A stretch of DNA of 64,000 nucleotides. Source: CAVVYV01 sp963818205 (lineage in GTDB: Bacteria; Actinomycetota; Thermoleophilia; Solirubrobacterales; 70-9). The stretch is taken from assembly GCA_963818205.1 (NCBI GenBank), contig CAWFRG010000017.1, forward strand, positions 62,001 through 126,000, read 5' to 3'. A program made the position numbers and the translations under genes. The notes beneath the pieces were generated by a model. The model had not been told where the DNA came from. It searched no databases and saw nothing but the letters and a program-made list of their open reading frames with translations. This document shows positions 47,277-55,599 of this stretch, in pieces (position 1 is the stretch's first letter; every line of letters starts with the position of its first letter).

Positions 47277-47337
47277 GGGCCGCGACGCAGCGCATCGCCG
47301 TGCGCTCTGTCCCGGCAGGTAGCGGCCCGCCTGATGC

Positions 47338-47761
47338 TCAGTGCTGGGCCCACGGGCCGGCGCCGGCGATCCGGTCGACGGCGATGTGGGTGATGTAGCC
47401 GGGCGGCGGGTTCGGCATCGGCGGGAACTCGGAGTCGGAACCGAGGTAGGTGCGGGCGAGGCGCTGGAGCAGCTCCGGCGCGCCGCCCTCGGTCACCCTG
47501 GCGGTGCCATAGACGACCAGGTAGTCCTTGAGCCCGTGGTCGCCGACGCTCGCGCCCCTCGATCGAGAGCGCCACCCGCGGGTCGCGCTCGATGTTCTCG
47601 AGCTTCCGCAGCCGGGGAACGTGCCCGCAGACGATCTCATCGCCGTCGAGTCCGACCCAGACGCAGGTCACCTGCGGCGAGCCGTCCTCGTTCAGGGTCA
47701 CCAGGTGGGCGAGGCGCGCCGACTCGAGGATCTCGCGGGCGCTGTCGGGGAGCTCAGCCAC
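47338..47761 (-). CDS. PPOX-class flavin/F420-dependent oxidoreductase, one frameshift
   Basis: The split-barrel fold is visible in LESARLAHLVTLNEDGSPQV, VTCVWVGLDGDEI and RKLENIERDPRVALSIEG. Near 47560 the frame changes and the protein continues as GLKDYLVVYGTARVTEGGAP to the stop. Combined length is about 140 aa, normal for the small PPOX family. The cofactor (FMN or F420) cannot be told from this. The start GTG 47761 is 73 bp from divergent rnhA. Confidence 0.78.
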
Positions 47762-47834
47762 GGGCGGCAGCGTATCGACGGCGCCGTCCCGGCTCCCTCG
47801 CTGGGCAAGGACCCTCGCTGCTACGGTGCCGCGC

Positions 47835-48243
47835 GTGTCCGGGGTCAAGCGTCTGGTCGTCAACGTCGATGGCGGGGCGAGAGGCAATCCCGGCCCCGCC
47901 GCGATCGCCGCCGTGGCGAGCGGACGGGAAGGGGGAGATCCTCGCCGAGCGCAGCGAGCGGATCGGTGAGGCCACCAACAACGTCGCCGAGTACCGGGCC
48001 CTGCTTCTCGGGATCGAGCTCGCCCGCGAGCTCGGCGCCGGCGAGGTCGAGCTGGTCGGTGACTCGGAGCTGATCGTTCGCCAGGTGAAGGGCGACTACA
48101 AGGTGAAGCAGGCCGGGCTGAAGCCACTCCACGCCGAGGTCGGGAAGGCACTCGCGCGGCTGGATAAGTGGTCGATCCGGAACGTCCCCCGCGAGGAGAA
48201 CGCCGAGGCCGACCGCCTCGTCAACGAGGTCCTGGACAGTTAG
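47835..48243 (+). CDS. Ribonuclease HI-family protein, one frameshift
   Basis: It degrades the RNA strand of RNA-DNA hybrids. Active-site acids are in VNVDGGARGNPGPAA (Asp), NNVAEYRALLLGI (Glu), VELVGDSELIVRQ (Asp) and NAEADRLVN (Asp). The frame shifts near 47925. The joined length is about 135 aa, the stand-alone RnhA size. GTG 47835 start. Confidence 0.85.
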
Positions 48244-48343
48244 CGCGGGGACTCGACCCAAAATTCTGGAGGGGGAAACCGGCCGACCTCTGGCGTCGCT
48301 CGCCGAGTGATCCCCACGGCCGCGCCTATACTTTTCGGCCCGC

Positions 48344-48417
48344 GCGGCTGTAGCTCAGTTGGCTAGAGCGTCTGCTTGCCATGCAGAAGGTCGTGGGTTC
48401 GAATCCCATCAGCCGCT
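48344..48417 (+). tRNA. tRNA-Gly (anticodon GCC)
   Basis: A complete 74-nt cloverleaf. The acceptor arm GCGGCTG pairs with CAGCCGC (48410-48416), the discriminator is U, the anticodon loop TTGCCAT has GCC at 48378-48380, and the T-arm contains GGTTCGAATCC. TATACT at 48327-48332 is a plausible -10 box. Its 3' half is duplicated 2.4 kb downstream, showing that it served as an integration site. Confidence 0.97.
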
Positions 48418-48420
48418 TCC
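48374..48420 (+). repeat. attL: 47-bp direct repeat in tRNA-Gly
   Basis: These 47 bases, from the anticodon loop through the tRNA 3' end, are identical to 50743-50789. After the exact match the similarity resumes as GGCGGGGGTTCTGCTCTT in both copies. This is the standard mark of site-specific integration into a tRNA 3' end. Confidence 0.9.
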
Positions 48421-48532
48421 CCGGAGTCCCTGCTACGGCGGGGGTTCTGCTCTTCTGGGGTCGCGGTACCTTCCGCAGGTCGGGGCTCGAAATCGGCGCT
48501 AGTGCCTAATGTGGCAAACTTTTCGTGCCCAT

Positions 48533-48880
48533 TCAGCCGCCGTGCAAGAGCTCGTCCATCGAGGCGCCGTGGTCGGTTTTGGTGGCGATCACGGACGCGT
48601 AGATGCTGAACGTCATCTTCGGATCGGTCGCTCGAGAATTCGTGGAAGCTAGGCATGGGCCTGGGCTCCTCCGACTCGCGATGGGGTGCGGGCGGCTTCC
48701 AGATGCCGCGGCGCACATCGGCGAGTACGTTCGCCAAATCCTCCTCGGCTCGACGTCGATCAGCCGTCAGCGGTGCTGCCGAGGGTGATACACGGGCGCC
48801 CGTAACCCGGTGCGCGGAAACGGATCGCAAAGCTAGTGCCGCGCTTTGCCTTGCGTTCGATGACTTGGCCGCGGGCCGGG
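48533..48880 (-). pseudogene. Tyrosine integrase with internal deletion
   Basis: Read on the minus strand with frame changes, the N-terminal arm-binding domain is recognisable: VIERKAKRGTSFAIRFRAPG, then ITLGSTADG, AEEDLANVLADVRRGIWKPP and SFHEFSS. The sequence then jumps to the last 35 residues of the catalytic domain, TDPKMTFSIYASVIATKTDH, with the nucleophilic Tyr. About 250 residues with the Arg-Lys-His-Arg set are absent. The orientation (3' end beside attL) is normal for a tRNA-targeting integrase. Confidence 0.7.
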
Positions 48881-49174
48881 CGGGGCTCGCCGCCTCCCTC
48901 AACCGACGCTCACCGGAGGTATCGGGGAACCTCATTCGACGCTGCTCGTCCTCAAGCTCCTGCGTGACTTTCGCTTCCGGCAACGCACCACAGTCCGGGC
49001 AGAGATCGCATTGCCGTCACGGAGCGGCACGATCACCCACGTCAGCGCTTCGGGTGAGCTCGGCTCGGTGCCTCTCGTTTGCACGTTCACAAGTCATTTG
49101 GTCAGGTTCTCCCCTCTTGAAGTAGCCATCACACCGACCGCGGGTCGATCTGGCTGGGACGGAGCTCCGCGCCA
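48881..49174. other. No recognisable gene (element interior)
   Basis: Between the integrase remnant and the ribbon-helix-helix gene I see no frame with convincing coding character, no RNA gene and no strong repeat. It may hold the degraded upstream part of the integrase or an excisionase gene. Confidence 0.4.
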
Positions 49175-49333
49175 TCAGCGCTGCTCTCTTCTCAGCGGGA
49201 CCCGCTCAAGCGCGAGCTGACGGAGCGGCGAAGAGACAGAGCGTCCCTCGCGCTGGGCGATCCGCTTAAGCTCCCGCCGGGTGGATGACGGCAAATAGAC
49301 GATCGCGCGGTGGTCTGCTTTCTTGGTAGCCAT
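49175..49333 (-). CDS. Small ribbon-helix-helix (CopG/Arc-like) DNA-binding protein
   Basis: The 52-residue product reads MATKKADHRAIVYLPSSTRR then ELKRIAQREGRSVSSPLRQL. That is a short beta strand (IVYLP) followed by two helices, the ribbon-helix-helix pattern of plasmid and phage repressors and antitoxins. The ATG at 49333 starts right before the domain. It may regulate the element. No toxin partner is visible next to it. Confidence 0.6.
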   Translation of the reverse strand: MATKKADHRAIVYLPSSTRRELKRIAQREGRSVSSPLRQLALERVPLRREQR

Positions 49334-49584
49334 ATGGGCGCAGACTTGCACCGGGCACAGACTGGACCGCCGAACGGCAGTAATCAATTCCCCCAGTTTG
49401 GGTCCTTTTCTCATGGGTCCTCGTTGATCGGGGAGCAAGGCTGCGGCCGTACTCAGACGACGTCTGCGCGGTCGGCGACTCGGCTTCTTTGGCTCGCGCA
49501 TCGCCTCAGTTGGCTCTCGTGGGAATGGACGTCTGTCGGCACGGGCTCAGCGCGGGTTGCTGGGTCGATCTAGACTCGGCGGTC

Positions 49585-49815
49585 ATGGTGGAGACCGAGG
49601 CAGCGATAGCTGTGCAGCTCCCGATAGCGACCACGCTCGCCGGCGTGTGGATCGGCTCGCGGCTCACCAGCAAGACGGCCCGCGAGATCGCACGCGACGA
49701 GCGGGGAATGCCACGAGCGCCAGGCGGTTCGGGAGCGCCAGGAAGCCGCGGCCGAGGGACTGCGGGAGGTCGTCATCAGCGTTCAGGGGATAGCTCCCCA
49801 GAGCCTCATGGGTCC
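49585..49815 (+). pseudogene. Fragment of a small membrane-anchored coiled-coil protein
   Basis: MVETEAAIAVQLPIATTLAG leads into a membrane segment, followed in-frame by TSKTAREIARDERG. After a frame change near 49700 comes HERQAVRERQEAAAEGLREV, a coiled coil. One anchor plus coiled coil is common among small proteins of integrative elements. The downstream 200 bp show no consistent frame. Low confidence. Confidence 0.35.
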
Positions 49816-50211
49816 CGCTGACGCGAGAGGAGCCCGTGGCCCGCGCCCACCAAATGTTGCGGCTGGGCTGGACACGGGCAGTCTTCTGCGAGACGAGGGG
49901 ATCGACCATGGCGCTCTCGCACATCGCGGGCCAAGACGCGCAAACAGCACGGTCGGAGTCGATCAACTTCGTCACCCTGAAGCCAGTCCACGTCGCGGCA
50001 CGGTCTGCGCTAACGAACCCCGGGGGGCTGAGCCGGGCGTAACCTCACAGGCCCAATGGACCAGCACAAGGAGTTAAGCCTCGACGAGGCGCTGCTACTT
50101 CTCAAGGACTGGCTTAGACAGTTGTTGTTCGGCTCCTCGTTCTAATTCGGCTTGGAGCTTCGAACGAGTTGCCCCCTTGACTCGTCGGTCGGCGGATGAG
50201 ATGCTCGGCCC

Positions 50212-50568
50212 GTGGCTCATGCGAGTCAACTGCGCGCCTGCTTCGGCGCGGTTCTGGCCGCCGGAGTCCTGCCTTTTGCTGACGCCCGGCGCCGCGGACG
50301 CCGCCAATCGCTGCGGCAATCTACCCGGGTCGGGTGCTCGTGCCGCCTTCGACATCGAAGCTCCAGGCCTGAGTTGCAAAAAAGCGAAGAAGGTCGCGCG
50401 AGCGTTACAAACGAGGCTGCGATCGGCGGGCAGGTTAAGCGAGTCGATGCCGCTGGCTTCTCGTTTCGGTGCAAGACCAAGCAGATCGGGTTTGAGACCT
50501 TCAGGACCAAGTGCACAGCCTCCACGGCCGGAGGTCCGCGTCGAAGCAGCTTCACCTGGGGCTTCTAG
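50212..50568 (+). pseudogene. Frame-broken small secreted cysteine protein
   Basis: Pieces in three frames line up as a signal peptide (QLRACFGAVLAAGVLPF), a Cys-Lys-Lys-Ala region (IEAPGLSCKKAKKVARALQT) and an end, GFSFRCKTKQIGFETFRTKC then SSFTWGF. The spacing of Cys, 'A-x-x-VAR', 'GF-x-C' and final aromatic-Gly residues resembles the intact neighbour at 50937-51284. The function is unknown. Confidence 0.5.
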
Positions 50569-50606
50569 CTCGCTTCCTCGAAACGGAGCCGGGGTCGGGG
50601 TAGCGT

Positions 50607-50665
50607 TTTAGGCACTCGAGCCCTCCTAGTGCCTAAATCGGGGTGAATCGGGGTCAATCCGGGGT
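50607..50665. repeat. Inverted repeat and direct repeats near attR
   Basis: TTTAGGCACT (50607-50616) and AGTGCCTAAA (50628-50637) form a perfect 10-bp inverted repeat. Directly after come three tandem copies of about 10 bp (AATCGGGGTG, AATCGGGGTC, AATCCGGGGT). AGTGCCTAA also occurs at 48501-48509, near the other end. This looks like an array of integrase or excisionase arm sites, or a replication/regulatory iteron set. Confidence 0.5.
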
Positions 50666-50742
50666 AATCCACGGCGGCAGACGCCGCGGCCCCCTCCGCT
50701 TGTTAGTGCGGTTTGCGGCCCTCCTGATGTCATCCCAGCTCG

Positions 50743-50789
50743 GCTTGCCATGCAGAAGGTCGTGGGTTCGAATCCCATCAGCCGCTTCC
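50743..50789 (+). repeat. attR: second copy of the tRNA-Gly 3' half
   Basis: Identical over 47 bases to 48374-48420 but lacking the 5' half of the tRNA, so it is not a functional tRNA gene. Copy at the right end of the element. Confidence 0.9.
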
Positions 50790-50791
50790 TC

Positions 50792-50814
50792 AGAACCCCT
50801 GTAGGCGGGGGTTC
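50792..50814 (+). terminator. Hairpin after attR, probably the original tRNA-Gly terminator
   Basis: AGAACCCC, loop, GGGGTTCT, then GCTCTT. The copy next to the intact tRNA (about 48424-48455) keeps the right arm but has a mismatched left arm. This suggests the native downstream flank now lies at the attR side. Confidence 0.6.
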
Positions 50815-50936
50815 TGCTCTTCAGGGGACTGAAAGACACCTGGTCGCGCACCGAGAGATTGAGAAGGACGAACGGAGTTGAAGGGCGTTAGCCGGAGGGC
50901 TATGGTTTCTCGGCGCCAACGACGAGAGGAGGTCGA

Positions 50937-51284
50937 ATGCCTCGCTCACGTTCCGCCGGACAGGATCACCCCACGCACGGCTCGCCGGTGGCGGCGCTGG
51001 CGCTTGCGACGGCGCTGCTCCTGTGCTTCCTCTGCCTTGGGCCCAAGCCGGCCGCCGCCGCCACCTTCCACAGCTGCGCCAGCCAGAAGCTGGAGAACAA
51101 CGGCATCTTCAGCCTCAAGGCCAGCCACGCGAAGTGCAAGGTCGCCCGGCAGGCCGCCAATGCGCGCAGGAGCGGGGATGCGACGCCGAAGGGCTTCTCC
51201 TGTGTGACCGGCAAGGGCGGCAACCTGACGCCCTTCACCTGTTTCCGGCGGGACCAGGTCGTCAAGTTCTCCCTCGAGGGATAG
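50937..51284 (+). CDS. Small secreted cysteine-containing protein
   Basis: At 115 aa it has a signal peptide (VAALALATALLLCFLCLG) and a mature part with TFHSCASQKLENNGIFSLKA, then HAKCKVARQAANAR and GFSCVTG. This pattern of paired cysteines is shared with the broken gene inside the element. GAGGAGG precedes ATG 50937. It is probably exported and disulfide-bonded. The function is unknown. Confidence 0.75.
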   Translation: MPRSRSAGQDHPTHGSPVAALALATALLLCFLCLGPKPAAAATFHSCASQKLENNGIFSLKASHAKCKVARQAANARRSGDATPKGFSCVTGKGGNLTPFTCFRRDQVVKFSLEG

Positions 51285-51302
51285 CTCGACTCCCCGAAGG
51301 GC

Positions 51303-51943
51303 CTAGCCCGGGTCATCGGGAGAGACCGGAGGCGCTCGCCTCCGTTCGCTTGGAACGGCCGCGGCCTTCCTCGATGTGTGGGCGGGGACGATGCCCGCTT
51401 CGTCGATCGGGACCGCCGCGCTGGGCCTCGTGCTGTCCCCGAACATGGTGAGGTAGTCGACGAGCAGCACACGGGCGCTCGGGGCCTTTCTCCGCGCGCC
51501 TTCCACCACCTGGGCCAGCCCGGACGCAGCCCGCTCGGCATCGGCGGACGTGACCGTGGGGACCCCGTTCGCGCCAAGCTTGGCGCCGATGCGGCGGGTG
51601 GGACGTCGGGCCCGAGGCCAGTTGGCCCACGCGAGGCGCATCATCGACCCCGAGTAGCTCGGATCGTTGCCGCCCGCGGTGATTTTGACGAGGTCGGCAC
51701 CATGGGGCACCCCCGCGAGCTGAGGTGGAACTTCCGGATCAGGACGCGTTGCGGGCGCTCGAGGATGTTCGTCGTGGTCGCACTGGACACAGTCAGATCG
51801 GTGAGCTCTGCACCCAGCCGGTCGGCGAGGAGATGCGCCTGGTTCCGACCGGACCGCATCGCGAACCTGTCGACCACCGGGGGGATGCTGGGCCGGCGGC
51901 GAACGAGCTCCCCTGGGGCTGCGAAATGGCGGTAACTCGGCAT
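51303..51943 (-). pseudogene. SGNH/GDSL hydrolase, frame-broken and lacking its C-terminus
   Basis: The N-terminal block reads SSFAAGP in one frame (nucleophile block I), then IPPVVDRFAMRSGRNQAHLL with GAELTDLTVSSATT. DADLVKITAGGNDPSYSGSM (block III Gly-Asn) follows after a break, then ARVLLVDYLTMFGDSTRPSA. The last part, with the catalytic Asp-x-x-His, is absent before the next gene. A truncated, probably inactive relative of secreted actinobacterial lipases. Confidence 0.6.
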
Positions 51944-52059
51944 GCTGAGCAGGTCGCGCGGGAGGCCCTTCTATCCCCGCGCTGGTCGGCTAGGGCCGCT
52001 CGCGCGGCTGCTGCGATGTCAGCCTGGGTGTTGGCATGGCCGCCAAGCGAGTACTGCCT

Positions 52060-52574
52060 TCAGCAGACCACTGGAGATGGAACGGCCGGATGGCGAAGGT
52101 GTCGGCGAGGTTTGTCGTCCTGACGAACACGGCCTCGGGATTCCCCACAGTCTCGGCGGTCGTGACGAACCCTCTCGAGGATTCCCCACCACCGGCCTCG
52201 CCGATCGTCGCCACGTACGTGCACGCCGTGACGTTCCTCGAGAAGTCGACGTTGCATGCGCTCGACGCAGGAGGGGTGCTCGACGCGGTCGTGGCGGTCG
52301 TGCCCGGCTGGGTCGCTTCGTTCACCGTGCACCCTCCGCCCACACTCGCGGAGAGGACGTTGTTTGCCTTGTCGGCCGTAGCGGCGCTGTTGGCCCTGTT
52401 GGCGCTGGCCACGGACAGGCCCGGGGCCCTCTTCGTGATCTCGTTGTTGGCGATGTTCTTGACCTTCTTCTTGTTCAGCACCTTCGCGCCGACCGCTGTC
52501 CCGCCGAGTGCTGCGAGCAGGGCGACCATGGCAATCACCATCGCCGGCGACGGACGTCGGAATACTCGCTTCAT
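52060..52574 (-). CDS. Secreted protein with LxALxGTA-type signal peptide, frameshift at the end
   Basis: MKRVFRRPSPAMVIAMVALL then AALGGTAVGA is the signal sequence. NKKKVKNIANNEITK and a Cys-containing beta-rich part (GGGCTVNEATQPG, CTYVATIGEAGGG) follow. One missing G near 52073 explains the loss of the natural ending LQVVC-stop at 52060. GGAGGGAG precedes ATG 52574. The family is recurrent in this window (see 25238-25865), but its function is unknown. Confidence 0.65.
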
Positions 52575-52647
52575 GCTCCCTCCATCTCCCTCGGCGGAAG
52601 CGGCCTCAAACCAGCCCTCCCACGAGTAAGTTGATCGAGTCCAGTGG

Positions 52648-52824
52648 TTGAAACGCCACCTCGGCGCGATCATCTCCGATCCCAACTGGGCTGTCGACCT
52701 TTCGATGACGCCGCGCGGCCGGTGGGTCGCCTCCACCTGGGACGCAACGCAGCTCTTGGAGATGGGCATGAGCCACTTCGACGTGAGGGTCCAGGTTGGA
52801 CATGAGGATGGCGGGGGTGCATGA
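52648..52824 (+). CDS. Short hypothetical protein
   Basis: A 58-residue frame starting TTG (KRHLGAIISDPNWAVDLSM, GRWVASTWDATQLLEMGMSH) has G/C-rich third positions and a protein-like composition. It lies antisense to nothing convincing. No family recognised; it could be the end of an older gene. Confidence 0.3.
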   Translation: MKRHLGAIISDPNWAVDLSMTPRGRWVASTWDATQLLEMGMSHFDVRVQVGHEDGGGA

Positions 52825-52963
52825 GTGAGCGGAATGGCGGAGATCTTGAACACATCAGCAGCTTTGCTCGGAACCTCGCCCGATCTGCCCCGGCCGCGGA
52901 GTGATCGCGCTGATAGGGTTCCCGGCTCGCCTATGTGGGATTTGAGACGGGATCTCGGTCCTT

Positions 52964-55094
52964 GTGCTGGCACTGCTCGCGATCGGAGGGATCGGGGCGA
53001 CGTCCGCTCTGGCGGCGCCGCCGCCGCCGGTCGACCTCACGAGCCGACACTGCGACTTCATCGGCCAGCAGAAAGGCTCGCTGTGCCTGCTGCCGTTCCC
53101 CGACGACTACTACACGGTCGCCGACCCGTCGACGGCCACCGGGCGGCGGGTCAACCTGAGGACGCGCGGCGATGCCGGCGAACTCGCGGCGTCCAGATCG
53201 ACGCGGCGCCCTACAACCTCAACGACGGCTTCAGCCCCGGGCCAGACGATCGTCGTCAGGGTGCCCGGCCTCGACACGCCGGCGGCGATCGCGACGACCG
53301 ACCCGGTGCCGATCAACCACCTCGGCCGGTACGCGAGCAGCGAGGAACGAGCCGATCGTCGTGATCGACGCCGAGACCGGCGAGCGCTGGCCGATCTGGG
53401 TCGAGATCGACTCCAACGCGTCGACCCCGAGCGAGACGGCGCTCCTGATCCACCCGGCGCGCAACTTCGCCGCCGAGCACCGCTACATCGTCGCCCTGCG
53501 CGAACCTGACGGACCGGCGACGGGCAAGCCGATCCCGGCCCCGGACGGGCTTCCGCTACTACCGCGACGACCTGCCCTCCGAAGCAGCGGCGATCAACGC
53601 GCAGCGCGAGCGCTTCGAGAGCATCTTCAAGACGCTGCACAAGGCCGGGATCAAGCGCGGCGAGCCTCTACCTCGCCTGGGACTTCACCGTCGCCAGCGA
53701 CCAGAACATCGCCGCCCGGATGCTCCACATCCGCGACGACGCCTTCGCGCAGCTCGGCGACACGGACCTCGCCGACCGCGTGGTGGCAGGGCCCGCACCG
53801 ACTTCACCGTGACCTCGGTCGAGAACTTCACTCCGGCCGAGGACCCGGAGATGGCGCGGCGGGTGCAGGGAACGTTCACGGTGCCCTGCTACCTGCAGCC
53901 GGACTGCGCGCCCCGGCGGCCGCTTCGAGCTCGACCCGGACGGGCTGCCGAGCCAGAACGGCAACTGGACGGCCAACTTCGACTGCATGATCCCGCGCGC
54001 CGCGGTCGACGCCCCGGGCGCGTCGCCCGGCCGGCCGCCGATCTACGGGCACGGCCTGCTCGGCAGCGCCGCGCGAGGCGACGTCCGGGCCGCCAGCAGA
54101 CGCTGGCGCAGACGCACGACTTCGTCATCTGCGCCACCGACGAGATCGGCTTCTCCCGAGCCGACATCCCGAACGTCGTCGGGAACATCCTGCCGGACCT
54201 CTGCGAAGTTCCCCGAGCTCGCCGACCGGGTCCAGCAGGGGCTGCTCAACGAGCTGTTCCTCGGGCGGCTGATGATCCACCCCGACGGGTTCCTCGAGCG
54301 ACCGGCCTTCCACGTCGACGGCACCGACTCGGCAGCGCCCCGGTGATCGACACGCTCGCCTCTACTACAACGGCAACAGCCAGGGCGGCATCCTCGGCGG
54401 CGCGCTGACCGCGGTGGCGCCCGACTTCACCCGGGCGTCGCTCGGGGTGCCGGCGATGAACTACTCGGTGCTGCTCAACCGCTCGGTCGACTTCGACAGC
54501 TCTACCGCTGATCCTCCTCGACCCCGGCCTACCCGACGAGCTCACCCACCGCTCGTCCTCTCGCTGATCCAGATGCTCTGGGATCGCGGCGAGCCGAACG
54601 GCTACGCGCACCGGATGACGACGAACCCGCTGCCGAACACGCCGCCGCACAAGGTGCTGATGAACGTCGCCTTCGGCGATCACCAGGTCACCACCTGGCA
54701 GGCCGACGTCGAGGCGCGGACGATCGGCGCGCAGGCCCACGCCCCGGTCGTCTACGCGGGCGCTGGCCGGGCGTCGACGCGCTCTGGGGCATCCCGCGGA
54801 TCGGCAGCTACCCGTTCGCGGGCTCGGCGATCGTCTACTGGGACAGCGGCCCGGTGCGGGCGAACCCGACGCCGCCCCCGGCGATGATCGGCACCGACCC
54901 GCCGCCCGTCGAGAACCTGCCGAACCGCAGCGGGCGTCGATCCGCACGGCGACCCGCGCGTGGCCCCCGAGGAGATGCAGATGGTCTCCGACTTCCTGAT
55001 GCCGGACGCCCAGAGCGCGATCACCGACACCTGCCTCGGCCCCTGCTTCGCGGGCGGGTACACCGGGCCCCGTAGCGCCCGTAACCTTCCCTGA
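52964..55094 (+). pseudogene. Secreted alpha/beta-hydrolase-like protein, broken by many indels
   Basis: Joining frames gives one long exported protein of about 700 aa. In order: a signal peptide (LALLAIGGIGATSALA), a domain with CLLPFPDDYYTVADPST, VVIDAETGERWPIWVEID, and FTVASDQNIAARMLHIRDDA. A C-terminal hydrolase part follows with IYGHGLLGS, FVICATDEIGFS and the elbow YYNGNSQGGILGG (G-N-S-Q-G). At least ten frame changes are needed. The coding signal is strong, so either the assembly is poor here or the gene decayed recently. It ends 6 bp before tRNA-Cys. Confidence 0.6.
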
Positions 55095-55099
55095 CACTC

Positions 55100-55170
55100 G
55101 GCGCCTTGGCGGAGTGGTTACGCAGCGGCCTGCAAAGCCGTTTACACCGGTTCGATTCCGGTAGGCGCCT
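55100..55170 (+). tRNA. tRNA-Cys (anticodon GCA)
   Basis: The acceptor arm GGCGCCT pairs with AGGCGCC (55163-55169), followed by discriminator U. The anticodon loop CTGCAAA contains GCA, and the T-arm is CCGGTTCGATTCCGG. 71 nt, complete. Confidence 0.96.
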
Positions 55171-55183
55171 CTCGCATAGACAA

Positions 55184-55224
55184 GCCAGATCCCGCCCTGC
55201 AAAGCGAAAAGCGGCGGGTCTGGC
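55184..55224 (+). terminator. Hairpin downstream of tRNA-Cys
   Basis: GCCAGATCCCGCC can pair with GGCGGGTCTGGC (12 pairs, one bulged T). It lies 14 bp after the tRNA end. There is no clear T-run, so it may be a processing hairpin. Confidence 0.5.
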
Positions 55225-55440
55225 CTGCGCTCGGTTCTCCGGTTGGCGCCGGTTATCGCCGGTTGTTTCGGTGCCGCACTGGCGAACAAATGGCGAACAG
55301 GATCCGCCGCCCGCTGGGGCACAAGTGGAGTGGCAAGGGCATTCGATGCGGGGGGTATGCGCGTTGCAACGCGACAACCGCAAGGCGAAGAGCCAGCAGT
55401 CGATCAAGGTCAAGACCTTCGAGGTCTGATGGCGCTTGCC
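55225..55440. other. No recognisable gene
   Basis: This stretch has open frames but none with a recognised family. A frame ending QQSIKVKTFEV-stop near 55429 looks protein-like at its end only. No att-like repeat of the tRNA-Cys 3' end was found in the window. Confidence 0.4.
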
Positions 55441-55560
55441 CTACTCCCGCAGCCCGGCGGCTCTGAGGGCCTCGGCCTTCTCCGGATCGTGGCGGATGCG
55501 AACGATCATGCCGCCCCGCAGCGAACAGACCGCTGCGATTCGGTTGTCATCGGGCGCGCG
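55441..55560 (-). pseudogene. C-terminal fragment of a SnoaL/NTF2-like gene
   Basis: The minus strand reads DDNRIAAVCSLRGGMIVRIR then HDPEKAEALRAAGLRE-stop. The ending matches the intact gene at 56083 (DRSEALEAAGLRE). Only about 40 residues remain. Confidence 0.55.
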
Positions 55561-55599
55561 TCTCTGGCTGCAGCTAGTGACCCAGGTGCGGCAGCTCGC

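Larger units (their letters stand above)
48374..50789. mobile_element. Decayed integrative element in tRNA-Gly
   Basis: A segment of 2.4 kb is bounded by the 47-bp att repeats. It contains a deleted tyrosine integrase whose 3' end faces the tRNA, a ribbon-helix-helix protein, a fragment of a small membrane protein, a frame-broken secreted protein and repeat motifs near the right end. Base composition looks visibly lower in GC than its neighbours. No replication, capsid, or conjugation gene is seen, so this is probably the stub of a larger element. Confidence 0.8.

Noticed and set aside
48363..48983. Long minus-strand open frame ending ADGIRTHDLLHGKQTL across tRNA-Gly
   Set aside because: This is the well-known false frame antisense to a tRNA. 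Only the integrase pieces further upstream are kept as a remnant.
49175..49333. Toxin-antitoxin module built on the ribbon-helix-helix protein
   Set aside because: No toxin-like gene is adjacent on either side.
50654..50851. Minus-strand frame over attR (ADGIRTHDLLHGKPS)
   Set aside because: Same antisense-tRNA artefact at the duplicated 3' half.
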